DNA of 64,000 nt. Source: Eublepharis macularius. Lineage: Eukaryota; Chordata; Lepidosauria; Squamata; Eublepharidae. Shown here one piece after another: positions 23,660 to 34,640 of the stretch; the stretch's first letter is position 1, and every line of letters begins with the position of its first letter. Under the pieces are notes generated by a model. It was not told the origin of the DNA. It saw only the letters and a program-made list of their open reading frames with translations, and did no database searches. Location: contig NC_072791.1 of assembly GCF_028583425.1 (NCBI RefSeq), positions 31,627,368 to 31,691,367 of the forward strand, written 5' to 3'. Position numbers and translations under genes: made by a program.

Positions 23660-24300
23660 CATGAATGTATGAAACTGCCCATTACCAAGTCAGGCCATCC
23701 AGCTTAGTATCATATATTCTGACACTGTCCAAGATCACAGGCAAAAAAGGGTCTTTACCAGCACCTGCTACCTGAAATCCTTTAAGTAGAGTTGGATTGT
23801 CAATATCGCTGGCTATACCTAGGATTTTGATTTTATTTATGCTTGTCTTTCTACATTCTCTCTCTGTAGAGTCTGCTCAAGGTGGCTTTCAAAGTAAAAT
23901 ATAATAAAACCATAGAAGTTATAACAATTGAGAAACTAGTAAAATCCAGCAAGGCGGCAGAAACAGCCTAAAATACATAGCATAAAACAAAAGGCAGAAG
24001 GGTCTGTAAAATTAGTTTAAAATTCTCCTTAATGAAAAGCCTGGTTAAAAAGAATTGTTTTAGCCTGACATCTAAAAAATTGTAGGCTAGGTGCCAGGAT
24101 AAGGGCATTTCAAGGTGCCATTGCTGAAAAAACCCTGTCTGTGTTGATCACTTCTGAAGGCAGGGGCACAGAGAGCAGAGCATGCAAAACATTACAACTT
24201 CTGTTCTTCTCTTGCCTTGAAAAGCCTATAGGGTCGCCAGAAATTGACAGCACTTTCTACCACCATCTTTCTTACTGAGACTCAAGGCAGATCTCACACT
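23660..24300 (-). mobile_element. Antisense SINE and L2-type LINE fragment
   Basis: A second-family SINE fragment lies at about 23665-23790 (GCCATCCAGCTTAGTATC, CACCTGCTACCTGAAATCC). From about 23810 to 24190 the sequence resembles the antisense L2 at 30490-31420, with CAAGGTGGCTTTCAAAGTAA and CATTGCTGAAAAAACCCTG. A BovB or SINE tail (GGGTCGCCAGAAATTGACAG) follows at about 24230. Confidence 0.5.
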
Positions 24301-25450
24301 GTACAATAATGCAATCAATGTGACATCTGATAAATGATATAATCAGACTAGGATTACAGCAATCTGAAACTATCATAGGTCATTTGACATGATATATTAA
24401 ACAAAGCAGAAAACTATGTCACAGAAATATAAAAACAATGCAATGAGAATAGGACAAGTGGGGACCCACAAGGATTTGCGGGGAACATCTCATTTCCCTC
24501 TCCCATCCCTCCAAGAAAATAATTGGACAATAAATAATTTTAATTAATTGGATTAGCAGAGAAAGTTTGCCACATGGATTAAGCATTCAACCATTAATTT
24601 AAGGTTAAAAGAAATGTCTGAATGGATCTTTCTAGTGATTGACCCCAAAGCAAAGTAAAAGGAAAATTGAGTTGTTATGGACTACTGATTTAAAGATCTT
24701 TATCTGCCAACCCTGTATGTCAGGCACAAAATTAGCTGTTTTCTTGGTCCTGCAGACTTAGGTGTAGTCGTATAAGCATTTAATTAAGAATGTTAATGAA
24801 GTGCAATCCATTCGCAACCAGCATGAAACCGCTAATCTATATTCTACGTCTCACATGCATACAGGTTACTTGAGGGGTGGGGTATGAATATCTTTCATAT
24901 ATAAATAAATATCCCCTACAAGACTAGCTTTACTTTGGTTGTTTGACAGCCCTGGGATTATGGGTGTTGGGTGGGATCACAAGAAAGCAGGTGTGCATCA
25001 GAGGAGGCAAGCAGGTTGGGAGGTGGGGGCACTGGATCCCACAAAGGCCCTGGGTCTGGGCACTGCCTACAGGGTACAGCTGATGCTGGCTGTCCAGAAG
25101 GCCAGCCAAGGAGTTCGACATTGACCAGGGAAGATTACAAAACATAAGCTTGAGCATTTAAACTACTCCTGTGACTGAGGGGGAAAAAATAATGGCTCAT
25201 TTGCCTCCATCAGCCAGTTTACATTAAGTAAACACTAAGATGTCAACATGAATACATTAAGTGGTTTCTTTAAATGTAGATATGTGAGTGATGTGGTGCA
25301 AGATGTGGCCGACAAAACGTCATTTTCCAAATAGAAAAATAGAAATATGAACAGGTAGATCAGACAGCAGCAGGCTGATTTCTGTTCTGTTATGCTTGAG
25401 TAACTAATGACTGAGCAATCATTAAACCAACTCTCTGTCTCTTTCTTTTT
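24301..25450. other. Unassigned intergenic DNA
   Basis: No gene, RNA or named repeat can be supported. The frames near 24930-25160 are short and mutually overlapping. Confidence 0.4.
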
Positions 25451-25458
25451 CTTGGACA

Positions 25459-25717
25459 CAGGGCTTTTTTCTGGGAAAAGAGGTGGTGGAACTCAGTGGG
25501 TTGCCCTCAGAGAAAATGGTCACATGGCTGGTGGCCCCGCCCCCTGATCTCCAGACAGAGGGGAATTTAGATTGCCCTCTGCGCTGCCGAGCGGCGCGGA
25601 GGGCAATCTAAACTCCCCTCTGTCTGGAAATCAGGGGGCGGGGCCACCAGCCATGTGACCATTTTCAAGAGGTTCCGGAACTCCGTTCCCCCACGTTCCC
25701 CCTGAAAATAAGCCCTG
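25459..25717. mobile_element. hAT-type foldback element, copy 3 (259 bp), reversed
   Basis: It reads CAGGGCTTTTTTCTGGG at the left and CCCTGAAAATAAGCCCTG at the right, in the opposite orientation to copies 1 and 2. The flanks CTTGGACA and CCTGGACA match at 7 of 8 positions. The centre is a long G/C-rich stem (CCGAGCGGCGCGGAGGGC). Confidence 0.88.
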
Positions 25718-25749
25718 CCTGGACAAGATTGTGCCATTTATTGTTTAAT

Positions 25750-25873
25750 AAGTAGGGATTAATTTTGAAATACAGTCCTGGGCACAGGGTTACACAGCAA
25801 AAGGAAACACTTTAAGTAGGGATTAATTTTGAAATACAGTCCTGTGCACAGGGTTACACAGCAAAAGGAAACA
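25750..25873. repeat. 64-bp tandem duplication
   Basis: Two adjacent copies start AAGTAGGGATTAATTTTG and end ACAGCAAAAGGAAACA. They differ by essentially one base (GGGCACAG versus GTGCACAG). This indicates a recent local duplication about 30 bases from a hAT foldback element. Confidence 0.9.
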
Positions 25874-26499
25874 AGCCACAAATAAGTCACAAAATCCTAC
25901 TGACCAAAAATACTGAAGAACAAAACAAGGATGCACAGAAAGATTTTCCTCACTGAAGTTTCAGATTCTGCTCCTTACTATTAAAACACATCTGTTCCAG
26001 AGGCAGAGCTGTGCTTTTCTAAAATTTGAGGACCTTGAAGATTCCCTAACACCTGTAATCTCTGAAATATAAAATATGCCTTTGTCAAATTATTGTCACT
26101 GGGAGCTTCATGTTCCTAATACGTCAGGCTGCTAACACCCAGGCTACTGACAAAGGACTGAAATGTTACAAAATGTTCCATTAGTGGATTGTCTTATATG
26201 CTTCCTTCCAGAACATCCAAAACCCAAACAAAATTGTCCATGCATGGTAGAAGCTGAGAGGATTGTTAATACCCAATGATGCAGAAAGATGACATGGATA
26301 GCCAGCTGAGGAGTATGCAGCTGGTATTTGTGGCATGTTTCATGTTTTGTCTTTTCAAATAATGTTACAAAAACAAGTGTTTTCAAATGCCAGTGATCAA
26401 GGCTCTGTGCTATCCCAAAGAAACCGGCCTGCCATTTAGATTAGCTCTGACACAAGAGCTTTGCTTATCTGAGCAGGTTCTGTGGGTGTGACTTCAACA

Positions 26500-26770
26500 A
26501 CTGCCCGTACCCATGCATTCTCTGTTGTGGCCCCCACCTTGTGAAACGGCCTGCCTGAGGTGGTCAGGAAGGCCCCCATATTTCTGGCATTTCGTAAACG
26601 ATGTTAAACAGAAATGCTCAGAAGGGCATTTTATAAACGAAACAGGACTGAGAACTATATCACTGTTTATGGTATATATTATCTATTTGTTGTATGTATT
26701 ATCTTATGTACTGATGTGGCCCTGATAAGGATACTTAAATCCTGAGGTTGGAGCCATTAATGGACAGATC
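26500..26770 (+). mobile_element. L2-type LINE C-terminus and tail
   Basis: CACCTTGTGAAACGGCCTGC and TCAGGAAGGCCCCCATATT correspond to the L2-like words in which a Leu/Trp-Asn-Gly-Leu-Pro motif is followed by VRKAPIF. ACAGGACTGAGAACTATATC continues into the tail shared with 12390-12585. Inactive and 5'-truncated. Confidence 0.6.
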
Positions 26771-26860
26771 TTCCTACACACCTGAAAAATGACCCAGGTT
26801 TGCAGAAAAATCTGAAATCTAAATTCAAAATACATTTTTTTTTACAAAAAAACAAAAGAG

Positions 26861-27099
26861 AGCCAGTTTGGTGTAGTGGTTAAGAGTGCAGGACTCTAAT
26901 CTGGAGAACTGGGTTTGATTCATCACTCCTCCGCTTGAAGCCAGCTGGGTGACCTTGGGCTAGTCACGGGCTGCTCTCTGGAGCTCTCTCAGCCCCACCC
27001 ACCACACAGGGTGTTTTGTTGTTGGGATAATGGTAACATACTTTGTAAACCACTCTGAGTGGGTGTTAAGTCATCCTGAAGGGTGGTATATAAATTGAA

Positions 27100-27130
<31 letters not shown>
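26861..27130 (+). mobile_element. tRNA-derived SINE with (ATT)n tail
   Basis: The head AGCCAGTTTGGTGTAGTGG and GGGTTTGATTCATCACTCC carries tRNA-like A and B boxes. The core is GCTGGGTGACCTTGGGC, and the tail CTGAAGGGTGGTATATAAATTG runs into ATT repeats (about 27101-27130). It is essentially full length and was inserted into the repeated block at 26640-27985, because the homologous block near 12585 lacks it. Confidence 0.82.
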
Positions 27131-27132
<2 letters not shown>

Positions 27133-27144
27133 AATGATAAATGA

Positions 27145-27985
27145 GCGCCTGTTGCTTAAACCAAATGCCCTCAGTGGCCATTGCCAGGCAAGCATAACAG
27201 TTCAGCCAGTATTCCAGGCTTGGTTTCTGTCAGGAAAAGGCGGGGGGAGGAGCAGGGCCCTTGCCAGGGCTATTTTGGCCTTTAAGGGAGAACTCATTGG
27301 GGCCAGGCTGAGAAGCAACCACCAGAAGACTTGATGCCATATGATTTGCATGACTCACCCAGGCTTGACTGCTTGCTACTCTTCAACAGTACACACACCC
27401 CAAAAGCCAGTGTAGAGTATTGGTTAGAGAGGAGTTTCAGCATAGGATCTGGAAGACCAAAGTTTGAATCACCACTCAACTGCAGCAGCTCACTTGATAG
27501 GGATCCCATTTCCCCAATGGGGGCGAAGAATCCCCTGCTCTCAGCCTCTACCCTCCACTACCTCTCATCAGGTCGCTGGGGGGAATGGGCCTGGGAGCCC
27601 CTGCAGTGCGCTCCCGCAAACTCTGGATCACTTCCTTCTTGCATCAGGAATGACTTCATTCCTGGTGCATCAAGGAAGTGCTCTGGAGTTGTGGTAAGTC
27701 CTCCCAATGCATGGCCCCTCAACTCCCTCATCCCCTGGTTTGAACTCCAGGGTAACTGGCAATGCTATCACTGGGTGACTTTGATCCAGTCACATACTCT
27801 CAGCCTAACCTACTTCTCAGGGTTGTTGTAAGGATAATATGGAGGCAAGGAGAATGACATAAGCTGCTTTGGGTCCCCATTGTGGAGAAAGGTGATATAT
27901 AGGTGAAGATGGGGGCAGATAAAAGGTAAGGTTTATCGTAGGTTTGAAGGTGATTAGGACATAGGGAAAGGTGAGTATATGGAGG
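27145..27985 (+). repeat. Right copy of the long repeated block, interrupted
   Basis: The series of segments at 12585-13125 recurs here: CAAATGCCCTCAGTGGCC, GTTTCTGTCAGGAAAAGG, AACTCATTGG, then the SINE halves (about 27405-27497 and 27768-27920), then TAGGTGAAGATGGGGG. A 270-bp insert (about 27498-27767) splits the SINE. It resembles the element at 47394-47741 (GAATGACTTCATTCCTGG, GGTAAGTCC). Confidence 0.6.
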
Positions 27986-28260
27986 CTGTCAGGAGAAGGG
28001 AAAGAAGAAATAGTGTGGGGAAGGGGATAGTGGGAAAAGTGAAGTACCCCTGCAAGTCCTTGCAGGTTCTCCACCATGCAACTGGGCCATGGTCCATAGG
28101 CAAGAGGCTGTTGGGGGGGGTGATGAAGACAGGGTGGCAGTCAAAATGGAGAGGGGAACCAGGAAAAAAGGGAGAGCCCAGGTGGGGGGCAAGGAAGGGA
28201 AAGAGGACATGGTGGTGGAGGGGAAAACAGATGTTCCCCAAGTCCTTGTGTGTTCCCACT
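27986..28260. repeat. Purine-rich interspersed repeat
   Basis: Long G/A-rich DNA with GCAAGTCCTTGCAGGTTC and CCCAAGTCCTTGTGTG, similar to 2225-2390. Overlapping frames on both strands across it are composition artefacts. Confidence 0.4.
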
Positions 28261-28739
28261 AGTACTTACATTCGCAATTATACAACAAGACATACTTCAT
28301 CTCTATTTTCTTGTCAGCTACACTGCTGAGTTATGATCTTCTATGACCTTCGTCATATCTCTGAGCTTCTGAGATACTAGGCTGTTTCTATTTATGCAAT
28401 ATTGTACTTTTCTACCATAGCTGAGTCAATAACAGATCAGTTTTAGGATTCTCCAGAATTTACCAGACAGACTGGGCTTTGGAATGTGGAGATTAGATTA
28501 ACAGTCTACAACAATATATTCAGCAAAAGGGGAGGCTCAGACAGTAGTCCTATTCACAAGTTACATGGAATACTTGTACATTCCATGTACTGCATATGCT
28601 TGATTTTTTTAAAAAAATGTGTATTGAGTAATTCTCTTGTTACATTCAATGGATGTACAGCTGAACACGTGATACAAAATCAAGCTTATCCTGGTACTCG
28701 TCCGGTTTAATTTGTAAAGTGATTCTTATGAACACATCA

Positions 28740-28945
28740 TCAAGATTTGAATCCAGTAGCACCTTAGAGATCAGCAAGATTTTCAGGTTATAAGCTTTTG
28801 AGAACCAAAGCTCTCTTCTTCAAATTGAAAAAGGGAGCTTTGGCTCTCGAAAGCTTACACCCTGAAAATCTTGTTGCTCTCTAAGGTGCTGATGGACTCA
28901 AATCCTACTGTTTTACTGCAGACCAACATGGCTACCAACCTGAAA
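28740..28945. mobile_element. Inverted pair of one repeat
   Basis: The left arm (TTTGAATCCAGTAGCACC, AGCTTTTGAGAACCAAAGC) is followed by its reverse (GCTTTGGCTCTCGAAAGC, AAGGTGCTGATGGACTC), joined near 28825. The two arms are copies of the 855-975 family in opposite directions. Confidence 0.65.
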
Positions 28946-30335
28946 TTATGAACAGATGTGAACAAGTACTTACTGAATGTATACATGTTCACTGTAACAT
29001 GCAAACAGGGCAAGTAATGCTTGGAATCAGAAGCAAATATAGGTATCCTGGTTTACATCTGTGTGATGATGGAGGGTTTCTCATTATCGTTTTGTATGTA
29101 TCTATTTCTAATAGCAATGCATATATATTCTCAAGGCTTTTTTGGTGTCCACGATGAGGTAAAGGTTTTTTCTAATAACCTTAACAATATTGCTGGGTAG
29201 TGTATATAAGCAATGTCGTACCTGAAAAGACTGGACTAGTTGTTGCCCTATGGTGGCTTGGTATAGTGAGAGATGTGAATATTTAAGTTGATGAGTCTGC
29301 ATCGGGCTGGAGCAATTAGTGCAACCCCATTGTGACATCTCCTTCCTTTCTTGATGGCTGTGTGTGTGTTGAACATTTGGCAATGCCCAGGAGATGTATC
29401 ATTGGCCAAGGAATCATTCACCTAGTTCTTCAAACCTACCCAGATTTCTTGAATATCATCATCCTTTCTTGCTATTCACACTATGAAAAGACTTTTGAAA
29501 TCAAGGGATATTGAATACATTGTTTGTGATATGGCATGGAAGTCAGATTTTAAAAGTAAAAAACCAATAATCATCATCTGACTACTGTGAACTCAAGCCT
29601 TTAGGTAACTGTTCTGCCCGCCATTCTTGCAGCTCTTTTATTCAGAAGCTCGGTTGCACCTTCTTGTGTGGAAGTTACAAAAGCTTTAAGGATCCTAAAT
29701 GAAACTGCCTGCAGAACAAATAGTCAACAACATTTTAAAAAATATCTTCAACTCCTTGGTTTCATTATAAAAAAAAAAGATTGGGCAACTTCCTTGTCAC
29801 AAGGCTTTCCCTGGGGCATGTACCGACACTCCATTCAGTCTGAAAATTTTTGCTGCATTATTCTGGGAAGAAAAAAATGACGTATTTTTCAGTCCAACTG
29901 AGTCTGTACGACAACTTTTTGTGCAATACGTATTTATGTTCATGCAAGGAAGTGTGAACTGTTTTTGAGTTCCTCTTCCTATTTTTCTTGTACAGCGCAT
30001 TTAAAAAATCCATATGGTAATAAAAGGTATTAGATATGGACAGAATTGGTACGCTATCCCTTCTTAACATCTACCTTTTTAAAATTAGACCATTTTTTAA
30101 AACAAAGAAACAATTTAAGAAAAAAATTGAATTTGTCCCATCACCTTCTGCACCTGGATATCACTAATGATTAATATATTACTAATTTTGTGTCCCAACA
30201 AAGGCCAATAACCTGCATGCTAGATTTTGACTTCTCAACAAGTCCTGCCTCACTATCATGTCCTTCCTTATTTTTTTTCCAGCATACAACATCAAGGACA
30301 GGTTTATACATATATTGGGAAGGGCCACCATGGCT
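28946..30335. other. Unassigned intergenic DNA
   Basis: AT-rich sequence with short frames on both strands and no recognisable gene or repeat. Confidence 0.4.
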
Positions 30336-31420
30336 TTATGACAGAGCAATTGATTTACATGTAGAACATCCCAAGTTCAATGCCGTTATCAGGTGGTAGG
30401 CTTTGTGCAAGATCTTTACCTTGGAGAGCAGCTCCCAATCAAAGTAGTCAGTACTGACCTTGATGGGTGAATATGGCATCTTTGTGTGTTTATTTATTTA
30501 TGACATTTATACTCTGCTTTTTTGCCCTCAGCAGAAGGCAGCTAACAGATTAAAAACATACATAATAAAAACACTTACTAAAAACCAAAACAAAAAATAG
30601 ATCATTAAAACAATTAAAACTAAATGTCAGATACAGACAAAAACAATTAAAACACAGAGCAGGAAGGAGGGATCCCTGAAAAAATGCCAGGTGAAACAAA
30701 CAAACAAAAAGTCTTCACCCACTGATGGAAGATAGCAACAGAAAGGGACAGATGAGTCACTCTGGAGGAGTTCCAAAGTTTTGTGCCACGACCAAGAAGG
30801 CCTCTCCTAATCTCTGAAGGTGGTGGCACCTGAAGCAAGGCCTTGGAAAATTAACGTAGTCGTTGGGTAAGTTTGTAAGAGAACGGGTGGTCCTTCATAT
30901 ATGCTGGTCTCAAGCTACATAAACCTTTAAAGGTCAACACCAACACCTTGAATTGCACCTGGAAACAGATTGGGAGCCAGTATAGATGGGCCAAGACTAG
31001 AGTGATGCGGTTCCTCCGGTCAACATTCTACCTGCAACATTTTGCTTCAAATTAAGCTTCCCAACCCATTACAAGGGCAGCCCCACATAAAGTGCATTTC
31101 AGTAATTTACTCTAGATGTAATTAGGGCATGTACCACAGTGGCAAGAGCTCCCTGCCAGCCCTGCAGGAAGGGCTGCCGTGGGGTCACCAGATGAAGTTG
31201 CTGAAAAGCACCTTGGCCACAGCTACCACCTGCTTATCCAGCAGTAGGCCTGGATCTAAGAGCACCCCTAAACTGTGGAACTGTACCTTTAAGGAGAGTG
31301 CAACTCCATCCAGAATGGGGGAAACCTTCTGTTCGCCAGTTCACCAATAGCACTTCTGTCTTGCTGAGATTAAGCTTCAGTTTATCATCTCACTTCCACT
31401 TCAAAACTGCATATCCAACT
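30336..31420 (-). mobile_element. Antisense L2-type LINE 3' region with a SINE at its left edge
   Basis: From about 30490, TTTATTTATGACATTTATACTC begins the reversed 3' end. AGGTCAACACCAACACCTTG, GGCAGCCCCACATAAAGTGC and TGCTGAGATTAAGCTTCAG are hallmarks of the reversed L2-like coding region also present at 48245-49640. A sense second-family SINE remnant (GACCTTGATGGGTGAATATGG) occupies about 30340-30490. Confidence 0.65.
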
Positions 31421-32689
31421 TTAGAAAAAAAAACATGACAAAGCTAAAGGGAAACTACAGATTTCAAAATACATTGAACAACACATTAACATGCAACATG
31501 TAATAAAGCATATTATTATGAAATTAAATATACTATCACCGTACCACTACTGAAGAGAATAACCATCATGCATAAAATCTTCTATTCAAGTTTCTTTTCC
31601 TAAAAATAAAGAAAAGGTTTGTCTACTCTAAGCCACACCAATAGATCATCTGGCTGTCTGCCATATTCAACATTTTGATCGCTGTATATTTATTGGATTT
31701 TCTGAAAGATATAATACTCAAACAGACAAAACCAACCCCGCCTCACAGAGGAAGTTCGGAGATGAAAGACACGACAGAAACAAATAGACAAACAGGGATG
31801 TTACAAAACCAAATAAGACAGTCATCGATCCATAAGTAAACAGGAGGTTAACCAAATGCTACAAAGCTTGCAAATGTTTTAATGATGGAGAGTAGAAAGG
31901 TTTCTATCAGATGGTCTGAATGCCAACTCCATGCTTTCTGTGTAGGATAGAAATGCATCACGCTGCAAGCTTGTTCACATGTGTTTAGTTGGACCGAAAT
32001 TCTTCCCCCGCCCCCACCACTAGTTTCCTAAAGAGGAAGTGGAGATACTAGTTTAGTAAATTGCATTTTTTGCCCTTGCCTGCTTCCACATGGCCTTGCC
32101 TCCCATACTGGAGCAGTCTTTTTCAGAGCATTCAGACTATGTGGGACATCCGTTTGTGCACCTGACTTTTGCCCTGCTTTGCTATCATCTTTCAGAAGCT
32201 TGCTTTGCTATGATCATCCAAGAAAAAAAGCAATAAAATGCTGATGAGGGTGCAAATGTTTGGAATTCCTGCCCACATTCAGTACTATTTTGCAGCTGTC
32301 ATCCACATATGGCCACTACTCCCTCTACCCTGTACAACCAGACAGAATTTTTTGTTGGCTATTTTCTTTACATCCAGTAGTTGTCATAACACTATAGCAT
32401 TATCTACTACAGTGACATAGGAAGTACCTTTTTAAAAAAACTAGCATAAAGCCCTTCAGTAATGAATGGTGGTGGCATGGAAGCCATGAAAGGTTGTCCA
32501 AGGAAAGTGTGGTGGAAAATTCTGTGTGAACACTCCATTGTCACTGCAAATGAATGTTCAACAGAAAACCATTGCCACATGAAAGCATCCCTTGTTGTTG
32601 CCTTCAATGTAAGGATGAGTCCCCCGCCCCCATGATGTGTTTCATGGAGATAATCTGGAATAAATGTTTAGAATAACGGGGTTCTAAAT
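31421..32689. other. Unassigned intergenic DNA
   Basis: No supported gene or clear repeat; short frames only. Confidence 0.4.
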
Positions 32690-32810
32690 CCAGAGTGGTA
32701 GCCATGTTCATCTGTTGCAGCACAAATAAGGAGGAGTCCAGTGGTCCCCTAAAAATTAGCAGGTTTGCTGTGGCATAAGCTTTCATTGACTAGAGCCCAC
32801 ATGTAAACAA
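32690..32810. mobile_element. Interspersed repeat, GTAGCCATGTTCATCTG family
   Basis: GGTAGCCATGTTCATCTGTTG, GAGTCCAGTGGTCCCCTAAA and GGCATAAGCTTTCATTGAC give the same layout as 855-975. Diverged copy. Confidence 0.55.
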
Positions 32811-33417
32811 AATGTAAGACATGCATAAAAAATACATTTCTATATATATTAGACAAGGACAGTGACCACTCACAAGAGCAATAACAGAAGACAATTCAGT
32901 CTTCCAAGTGTAAATATGATTCCTTTAGAGCTTCTATTTTGAAAGCACTTTATCCAAAAGCTCTGGACAAATGGACATGTCTAAGACTGTACTGGAAAAA
33001 GGGTTAGGGGCCTAGGACCTAGGTCTGATTAATAGACTGCAGATAGATCGACCAGGCTAGCAGATAATTGATGTGTTACCTAGGTTTGTATTTATTAATT
33101 TGCATGTTTAGCAAAGGCTCATAGGGCATGTGCTGGAAAAGACCACCATGACTATGAGAGGTAGTATAATGCAGGACTAGACCTACTGAAAAGACTGAAA
33201 AGGAGAGAGAAATGCTAAAGTTAGTGTTTTTTTTTGGAAGCCAAAGCTTGTTTCCAAGCTTTGGATCTGAGAAGGTCACAGACCCGCAACTGCTAGTTTG
33301 AAAGATTGAACGCTTCTCCCTGAAAGAACAGCAGTAGCTGGAAACAACTGAAGAAGCAAGGAAGAGCGAAGAGCAGGAATTGTTCACAGCTGAATTTTTT
33401 ATTGACTGCCCGAGACC

Positions 33418-33592
33418 CAGGCTGTTTCCACAGGACTTACCTGCCTGTGGAACATTGCGCGAAAGACCTGGAAGACAGCGTCTTCTCCCGTGAAATCGCA
33501 CCAGGAAGACGCAATTTCGCGTGAGAAGACACTGTCTTCCGGGTCTTTCACATGATGTTCCACAGGCAGGTAAGCCGTGTGGAAACGGCCCC
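33418..33592. mobile_element. Hairpin element, about 175 bp
   Basis: The left arm GGCTGTTTCCACAGGACTTACC pairs with the right arm GGTAAGCCGTGTGGAAACGGCC. Inner arms TTACCTGCCTGTGGAACAT, GAAAGACCTGGAAGACAG and TCTTCTC also pair, leaving a loop of about ten bases near 33505. The consensus end GGGGCCGTTTCC is close to the GGGCCGATTCC of the hairpin at 23263-23476. No protein is encoded. Confidence 0.75.
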
Positions 33593-33959
33593 ACACCCTA
33601 GTACAGAGCTTTGTCTTGCCAGGAGGAAAGGAGAACTGCTTCTAGGGCAAAAGCAAGCTCCAGGATTCATACAGCACCTTCATAAAAAGAGTCCTGCTGT
33701 TACAAGGCCTTCTGGATATTTGGGACTCCATTCCAGGCACAGCCTGTAGCCAAATCCACAGAACTGCCTGCGCCCTCTACCAAGTGGATTGTGAGTAGGA
33801 CTCTGCTCTGGGGTCACTGGTTAGTGAACCAGTACTGATAACTTTGGGAATGTTTTCACTGTTGTGTTCTGTTATATTTAAATAAATTGGATTTACATTT
33901 TGAATTTGTAAACATACCTCTAGAAATTGAACCTTGCCCTCGGGACTCCGTAGATCTGA
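33593..33959. other. Leader-like stretch upstream of a gag fossil
   Basis: An AATAAA near 33880 and the AT-rich TTATATTTAAATAAATTGG precede the gag-like fossil. This is compatible with the end of a long terminal repeat and leader, but no matching second repeat or primer-binding site was recognised. Treat as a weak suggestion. Confidence 0.25.
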
Positions 33960-34420
33960 AAGCAAAACCTATGAGGCTGTAATTGAGCTGCATGTCCCAA
34001 CAAGTACAATACAGATACCTTCTAGCCTCCATACAGAGTATGGGCAATGGGAGCTTCTCAGGATGTAGCATTCATAAAGAAGCTCTCACAATTTTTAGAA
34101 AAGGAAGGGAAAACTATGGCTGACATGGAGGGACTATTACCACCCAAACCAGATGCCAAACCAGAAGTGCCTATTGCCCATATTGAAATGATACAAACTA
34201 TGAGAGAAATGTTAGGAAAGGTGTTGCTGCCCCATCCTGAGGCAGTGCCATATAGGAAGTTGCAACTCTTCTCTGGTGCCATACCCCCTGGTCCAGGAGA
34301 GGAAGAATATAACACTTGGGTCCAGTACCAGAGGCTGAAAAGAGGAGAAAATTATCTTAAGGGGTCCTGCCATGGACATCATCCACCTCTTCCAATGGCT
34401 TCCAATGGCCTCTTCCAGCT
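33960..34420 (+). pseudogene. PNMA/MOAP1-type gag fossil (Ty3/gypsy kin), broken
   Basis: The clearest part (34047-34427 region) reads FIKKLSQFLEKEGKTMADME, then PYRKLQLFSGAIPPGPGEEE. This matches the remembered order in MOAP1 and PNMA proteins: FLSRLNEFLAGEGMTVGEL, a spacer, then KYKKLRVFSG and PGEEEFGRW. Traces of the preceding N-terminal domain lie upstream, from about 33960, and of the following capsid region up to about 34400. The copy is broken, with at least two breaks, and is cut at its right side by a SINE at about 34425. It lies on the ITPK1 strand between LYSET and ITPK1. It may be a relic of a Ty3/gypsy retrotransposon with PNMA-like gag, or a decayed domesticated gag; the sequence cannot separate these. 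Confidence 0.68.
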
Positions 34421-34424
34421 GCTG

Positions 34425-34640
34425 TAGCACAGTGGTTAAGTGGTTCGGCCGTGCATCAGCACTCTACTGGTTCAAATCCCACTACTGCGTTGAGCTCAGT
34501 AGGTGGCCTTGGGTAAGCCACTCCTCTCAGCCCCAGCTCCCTAGCTCTATTGTGGGGATAATAATAACACTAACTTGTTCACTGCTCTGGGTGAGGCACT
34601 AATCTGTCTAGAAGAGTGGCATATAAGTGCAGTTATTGTT
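34425..34640 (+). mobile_element. tRNA-derived SINE
   Basis: GCTGTAGCACAGTGGTTAAG (box A region) and TGGTTCAAATCCCACTAC (box B) form the head. GGTGGCCTTGGGTAAGCCAC is the core and AGAGTGGCATATAAGTGCAG the tail. It abuts and truncates the gag fossil. Confidence 0.75.

Noticed and set aside
27331-27831. Plus-strand frame of 166 codons
   Set aside because: It crosses two SINE halves and an inserted element, so it cannot be a gene.
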